A stretch of DNA of 64,000 bases, taken from assembly GCA_030770545.1 (NCBI GenBank), contig CM061091.1, positions 13,820,501-13,884,500 of the forward strand, given 5' to 3'. Positions 59,014 to 64,000 of this stretch are shown here, in pieces. Positions within the stretch are counted from its first letter, which is position 1. Every line of letters starts with the position of its first letter. The notes below the pieces were generated by a model. That model did no database searches, was not told where the DNA came from, and worked only from the letters and a program-made list of their open reading frames with translations. The stretch comes from Macropodus opercularis. Lineage: Eukaryota; Chordata; Actinopteri; Anabantiformes; Osphronemidae. The translations under genes were made by a program, and so were the position numbers.

Positions 59014-62000
59014 ATGCCTTCAGCGATGATTGGCAACAACGCCGTCCAGTCTGCCACCCCAGATCTGGGCAATGGAAGTCTCTCTGAGGCCATGAAGCAG
59101 TTCCTTGGTGTGATTGACAAGAAGGTTCGCAACATGGAAAAGAAAAAGGTGTGCTGTGTTCATCATTAAGTGTCAAATTCAAACCAGCCAATACTTTTTT
59201 TATGTAGTTTCCTTATTTAATGCTTTTCATTATTCATACAGTCCAAATTGGATGATTACCAGGCAAAGAAGGATAAAGGAGAGAGACTGAATCACGATCA
59301 GCTGGTAATTATATTTTCTTTCTATGTCAAAAACCTAGTAATATTTAGTGATCTAGCAAATAATATGTAGCTACTTGATTGTGCAGGGATATACAGTCAA
59401 ATTCATTTTCATACTATAATGAAATGTTAGTCGGTATCTCAATAATGCACCCTCGTCCATTCTGTGTTTTTAATGATACACAAATCATGATGTGTGGTTT
59501 TTTTTCCAATGATGTACCCGAAGGAGGCTTTGACGAAGTATCAGGAGATTCTCAACAATCTTGATTTTGCTAGAGAATTGCAGAAGAGCTTCCTGGCATT
59601 GGGCCAAGAGGTGAGTCCTAAGTAATAGTTGTTTTTACAGTTTGCACATCAATCCAAGCTGTATTTATTAGCTATGTGCTATAAAACAGCTGGATGGGGG
59701 CTTTGGAAAGAATTTATTCTGAATACAAATATGGTCTTCTCAACCCATTGCAACTTGTTGCTTACTCACAGACATTTTAGGTACATGGCAAATTAATGAT
59801 AACGGGTTCTGATTTTGTTGGAATGCTTAGGTACAGAAGGTGGTGAAAAAGACTGCGAGACGGGAACAACTGCAGAGAGAGGAGATGGAACAACGGCGAC
59901 TAAAGACTGTTTTGGAGCTTCAGTTTTTACTGGACCAGCTGGGAGATGAGCGTATCAGGCAGGACCTTAAAAAGCTTGATGCCACCGGATTTCCCTTGCT
60001 TACTGACTCAGACATCACATCCCTTGATGAGTTTTACAAACTGGTGGGACCGGATAGAAATTATGACGTTAGGTGTGTGTCTATGTACTTTGGTTAAGGT
60101 ATAAATGTCACTGCTTCAACATTTTGTATAAATTATGATGACAGCTGGCAAACATATCAATTTCTATATTTTATTAGAACAATTCTATACCACATCTATA
60201 CATTTACACTTTTGTGGAACTTATTTTAGGTTCACTGAACAATATGAAGAAGCTTCACTACATTTGTGGGAACTGCTCGAGGGCCGAAACAAGGCTGTGG
60301 CAGGGACCACATGTAAGTATTTCAATGGCAGTTGATTAGATCACATGAACGCGTCTTTAACAATAGTTAAACAATAATAAATGTATGCCACTGAGTGATG
60401 CATTTTTTTGTATTTATTTTTTGCCAATACCATCATTGTACCAGACAAGGCTCTGAAGGAGACTTTGGACAAAATACTGCTGAGTGGTTACTTCGATAGA
60501 GCACAAACTCATCAGAATGGGATGTGTGAGGAGGGAGAGGAACAAGAGGAGCAGACCGTGGTGGATGACTCTAAGCCTGGAGAACCGCAGCCATCAGAAC
60601 CTGGTTGGTAAAGACGCCTTAGCAAGAAATTTGTTTTGAACCAGAAATGAAAGTGCCCCAAACATTGTTTTTTCACCAGAAGGAACAGTTACTGGTAAAT
60701 ATGCAGAGCCAATACAGGTGGAAACCACAGAGGTGAGATTTGGGTTTTGTATAAATTAAGCAATACGCAGCGGTTCTCATTTTTCTCATCGTTATGTTAT
60801 ACTTAGTATGTTTTTGTGTTTTAGTTTGTAAACAGACAGTTCATTCCAGAACCTACATACAGCACCACAGACAATAACCAAATGGAGGAGTGGACAGTTG
60901 AGGCCCAGGTATGTGCGACTGTTCAATTAGCTTTATTTATACATGCATAATGTGGTTGGTTAGGCCAAACGTTCATTAAGAGTATAACACCCTGTATTTC
61001 AGTGTACTCTAATGCTGCTTTCAAATGCCTGTGTGTTGCATAGATGGCCAGTGTCCTCCAGCACCAGCCCCCTCCTCAACTGGCTCCAGAACCAATTGTT
61101 GCTATAAATCATGTCAGTCCCTCTCCAACCAATGACCCAGTGGTTAGAAAGCAGGCAGTTCAAGACCTCATGGCACAGATGCAGGGGACATACAACTTCA
61201 TGCAGGTGAGAAGGTCTAGGAGTGTTCAGTGCAGTATTACCTTGTGCAAGCTGATATAAAATGTCATTACAGACAGTTTTTACAGAACAATACATTTGCC
61301 CTTTTGTGTTTGTTCTAGGACTCCATGTTGGAGTTTGATGGACAAGCTCTGGACCCAGCCATTGTGTCTGCTCAGCCAATGAAACCTGTGCAAAGTGTTG
61401 ACCTGCAGCAGATGGCATGTCCTTCAAGTGGGTGCTTGTTAACTTATAACTTTATTCTGAACAGATTCATGCGTCATTGTTAGTGTGTTGACTGCGATCA
61501 GATATTCTGACATTTAAGATTTTCCTAAAGTGCTTCTGTACTTTTTAATTTCTTCTAAACAGCAGAGTCAAGACTTCCTCAACCAAGCACAGTGTCTGGA
61601 CCACAGGAATCCTCACAAGTAAGTTGAGTGAACGACAGCAGGAAGTATTCGGTAAAACATGTTGGTATGAGCGGAGCAGTTGTTGAACAAATAGCACAGG
61701 CTATTTCTCGTTGGGCTTGATTTTAAATATCACAGCAAGGACTAAAATGATCTGGAGACACATCATCCACTTTGTATTATGTGCTACTTTTGGATTCCAT
61801 TGAAAGCGATACATGAATGAAGGTAGATGAAAGCCAGAAAAATTAGATATCCCATCCCATCCACTGATCACACCATGATCTTTGTTTCCTTGTCTTCTAA
61901 ACCCCCTCCCTCCTTAGGCCTCAATGTCTTTGTCGTCTGAGCATTCCCCTGCTCCATGTTCCCTGTCCTCTGCCTTCCCACCTGTCTCCAAACCCACTCA

Positions 62001-63331
62001 CACTGGAGGCATCAATGTCAACGCCGCACCCTTCCACTCAGTGCAAGCGGTACGCTTTCTGTTTGGGTCCAATTCAGACTGTAACTGGGTATACGTTTTT
62101 AAGGCGCAGGCAAACATTTGAAGGCAACAGTACCACTTTCTCCAAGACAATTTGTTCAATTTGTATTGCAATATTGTTTTGATATGGTTGGGAAAACAGG
62201 ATATTGTCTCTTTTCAGGTATTTAATATGAATGCACCTGTACCCCCAGTCGCTGATGGCCAGACAGACCCTTTGAAGCAGCACAGCCAGTTCCCTGGTGG
62301 CTATGGACAGGGCTTTACTAGCCAGTCAGAGAGCACGGTAGAGCAGCCAGACATCCCACAGGAGACGTTACAGTCTGGTGAGGCTTGATCTTTGGCTGCA
62401 TGCAGCTCCATGGGCAGTTTGCATGCAGTGGAAAAGCTGCTGCTGTTAAAATTGTTGTGGTGGTGTAATGGACCGTTGATGAGCCATGACCTGTTCAAAT
62501 CGCCCTGGGCAAGCTTACCTCGTCAATTGGGATTCACATTGTGACAATATTACTGTAACTGTTACTGGCACATACAAAGTTGTACTCAACAAATTGTCAA
62601 CAGTAAAATATATGGTGTTTGGGGATTTCAAAAAGCTTTGGTGACAAATCAGAGTTCAGGAAGCAAACAACTTTCAGCTTGCTAAAAGACTCTGTCCACA
62701 CCAGTGATTTATTTACTTATGTCTTCTTGGTTGTGTCTAGTTGTTGGTGGGTTCCAGCCCCAAGACCAAGTGATGCCCCCAGCAGGTGGCCATGAAGATT
62801 CCTCTTCAGGTTCAGGGTTTGGACAGTCAGGCCAGTCATACTACAACAGCAGAGCTGTACCCAGGGGTGGAGCCAGGAACGCCCGGGGCATGATGAACGG
62901 TTATCGAGGCCCTTCCAATGGATTTAGAGGTACAATGCACTGTCTATGTTTTGGAAGCACTAAGTAGAAGTGAGACGTTTATGGGGTTTTTACGGTTAAT
63001 GATTATTAACATTTAATTAATTGTCATTAGGTGGCTATGAAGGCTATCGCCCGCCTTTTACAAATCCCCCCAACAGTGCTTATGGTCAAACCCAGTTTAA
63101 CACATCCCGGGACTATTCCAGTAGCACGTACCAGCAGTTAAAGGTAACTATAACACACAACCACAATAAACCTATATATTTTGTTAGATTAAATTCAACT
63201 TAAAAGATGGTCGTTGTAAATTCTTGTTTGTTTGTTTTTTTAAGGAGGGTTTTCAGCAGGGTTATAAGCGAGGAGCTGGCCAAGGACCCCGAGGTTTGTC
63301 CCGAGGTAATGCTCAAGCAATGCGTTCCTAA
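59014..63331 (+). CDS. caprin1: caprin1, cell-cycle/stress-granule RNA-binding protein
   Basis: Cytoplasmic RNA-binding protein that binds G3BP and FMRP and controls mRNA in stress granules and neuronal granules. Exons: 59014-59148, 59242-59304, 59524-59610, 59831-60072, 60230-60312, 60445-60603, 60680-60732, 60825-60908, 61044-61205, 61319-61427, 61563-61618, 61918-62049, 62218-62377, 62741-62929, 63031-63143, 63245-63331. All join in phase to 637 residues (human 709). The order is: a coiled-coil dimerisation region at about 15-170 with VIDKKVRNMEKKK and KTARREQLQ; the G3BP-binding block YNFMQDSMLEFDGQALDP at about 352-369; GINVNAAPF; then an RGG/YNSR-rich tail. The mammalian Gly/Ser-rich N-terminus is replaced by a short MPSAMIGNNAV start. 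The C-terminus reads through a donor-like site. caprin1a or caprin1b is undecided; caprin2 is excluded by the missing C1q domain and the motif matches. Confidence 0.95.
59831..60072 (+). CDS. caprin1: caprin1 homology region 1 exon
   Basis: The largest coiled-coil exon: VVKKTARREQLQREEMEQRR, LKTVLELQFLLDQLGDERIR, then SLDEFYKLVGPDRNYDVR. This is homology region 1, shared by caprin1 and caprin2, that mediates dimerisation. Acceptor gcttag, donor gtgtgt, two bases into Arg. Confidence 0.94.
60445..60603 (+). CDS. caprin1: caprin1 exon ending at a weak donor
   Basis: Encodes KALKETLDKILLSGYFDRAQ, HQNGMCEEGEEQEEQ and an acidic Pro/Glu stretch. Phase continuity into the next exon (60680) requires the donor gttggt after 60603, a poor match to consensus; the better-looking gtaaag four bases on would shift the frame. 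Reading on without splicing gives stop after Gly-Trp. The phase argument makes the weak donor the likely one. Confidence 0.75.
61044..61427 (+). CDS. caprin1: caprin1 exons with the G3BP-binding block
   Basis: Two exons (61044-61205 and 61319-61427). The first ends QDLMAQMQGTYNFMQ and the second starts DSMLEFDGQALDPAIVSAQP. The joined sequence is the short linear region that in mammals contacts the NTF2-like domain of G3BP1/2; the Tyr-Asn-Phe and Leu-x-Phe residues are retained. The second exon ends one base into a codon and is followed by an intron with a tandem CAGCAG acceptor. Confidence 0.92.
62741..63331 (+). CDS. caprin1: caprin1 RGG-rich C-terminal exons
   Basis: Exons 62741-62929, 63031-63143 and 63245-63331. 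They encode SYYNSRAVPRGGARNARGMM, NGYRGPSNGFRGGYEGYRPP, QFNTSRDYSSS and QGYKRGAGQGPRGLSRG, the RNA-binding low-complexity tail. After SRG the frame continues through GGTAAT (donor-like) as NAQAMRS then TAA at 63329-63331. Mammalian caprin1 normally splices here to a last exon with more RGG and the end QMNTQQVN; no such exon is seen up to 64000. Confidence 0.85.
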
Positions 63332-63830
63332 AACTATATAAGGACCATTAAGCTTCGCCACGTTGAACATTCAGGATTTTTGAATGTGTTCGCCCCGGCT
63401 CACTTTTATAACAATGTTTTCTTTATCATCTGTGACTTTATTTTCTTAACTCCTGTCCTACTTATCAGTCAGTCTGCTTTGGTCAGTCCAGATCCTTGTA
63501 ATGTTTTAACACAAAATGCTGAACTTCACCGTGTAGGATTATCAGCAAGCCTGTGATGTAAAACAGATATTCCTGTAAACTTGAAAGATTTCATTAATTT
63601 ATTTTTTGTACAAAACAAATGTAAACAATACCCTGCCACTGTTGATCTGATTCAATCAGAATGACTTCCTCTTGCCCTGTGCTGTCACTTTTCTTTTTGA
63701 TCTTCTCATTTTCATAAACACATTTAATGTTTTTCTTTTTTATTTACCCCGTCACTTCTTGCGCTATCACTTATTTGTACACTGTTGAGACTGTTTCAAT
63801 AAAGTGTTACTTTCTGTTTAACAAAATTAG
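63332..63830 (+). other. caprin1: caprin1 3'UTR with poly(A) signal
   Basis: An AT-rich, non-coding stretch with AATAAA at 63798-63803, followed within about 20-30 bases by GT-rich sequence, as expected for cleavage. This serves at least the short, read-through form. From 63830 to the window edge nothing is recognised. Confidence 0.75.
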
Positions 63831-64000
63831 TCATGTCATTATTTAATGTGTGAAATTGGTTTGGTGGTTTAGTTCAGTGATCAAAACTGATGTAAACATA
63901 GAGGTTGTATTTATTATGTTGAACTGAGTCATACAGTATGATAAAACGAGTTTTTATCAGCAGCAAGCGTTCAGAAACACCACCTGTACAATTTGTGCAA

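Overview
The window is nuclear DNA of a ray-finned fish, most likely a teleost. The genes are split by GT-AG introns, intergenic DNA is AT-rich with (CA)n and (TG)n microsatellites, and the four proteins read from the exons match vertebrate families closely while differing from mammals at their ends. I identified genes by reading exons and comparing them with family knowledge; no database search was run. Teleost a/b paralogue suffixes are not assigned because sequence alone does not decide them.

Layout. (1) 1-6249 (+): last exons of dagla (diacylglycerol lipase alpha), entering from the left edge, then a candidate 3'UTR to about 8.7 kb. An extra open exon at 1822-2379 looks like an alternative 3'-terminal exon. 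(2) About 9.1-22.3 kb (+): a complete ext2 gene (exostosin 2, heparan sulfate polymerase subunit), 14 coding exons, 719 aa, with a probable non-coding first exon. (3) 26.7-38.9 kb (-): a complete alx4-type homeobox gene, 4 coding exons, 373 aa, converging on ext2. (4) 39-57.9 kb: about 19 kb without a supported gene, between the divergent starts of alx4 and caprin1. Developmental enhancers are plausible there but not shown. (5) About 57.95-63.8 kb (+): caprin1 (RNA-granule protein), 16 coding exons plus a non-coding first exon, 637 aa as read. It ends by reading through a donor-like site into a short tail and a poly(A) signal at 63798.

The genes do not form a pathway. ext2 and alx4 are neighbours across vertebrates, and all four human orthologues lie on chromosome 11, so this is a shuffled piece of an old linkage group. 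dagla makes the endocannabinoid 2-AG, ext2 builds heparan sulfate chains in the Golgi, alx4 is a craniofacial and limb transcription factor, and caprin1 controls mRNA in stress and neuronal granules.

Main points for a second look: the second dagla terminal exon, which would replace the Homer-binding tail; the caprin1 read-through C-terminus; a NAGNAG acceptor in caprin1; GTTAGC/GCTAAC clusters around the first exons of both ext2 and caprin1; a perfect 16-bp hairpin in an ext2 intron; and a tRNA-like SINE remnant in alx4 intron 1.
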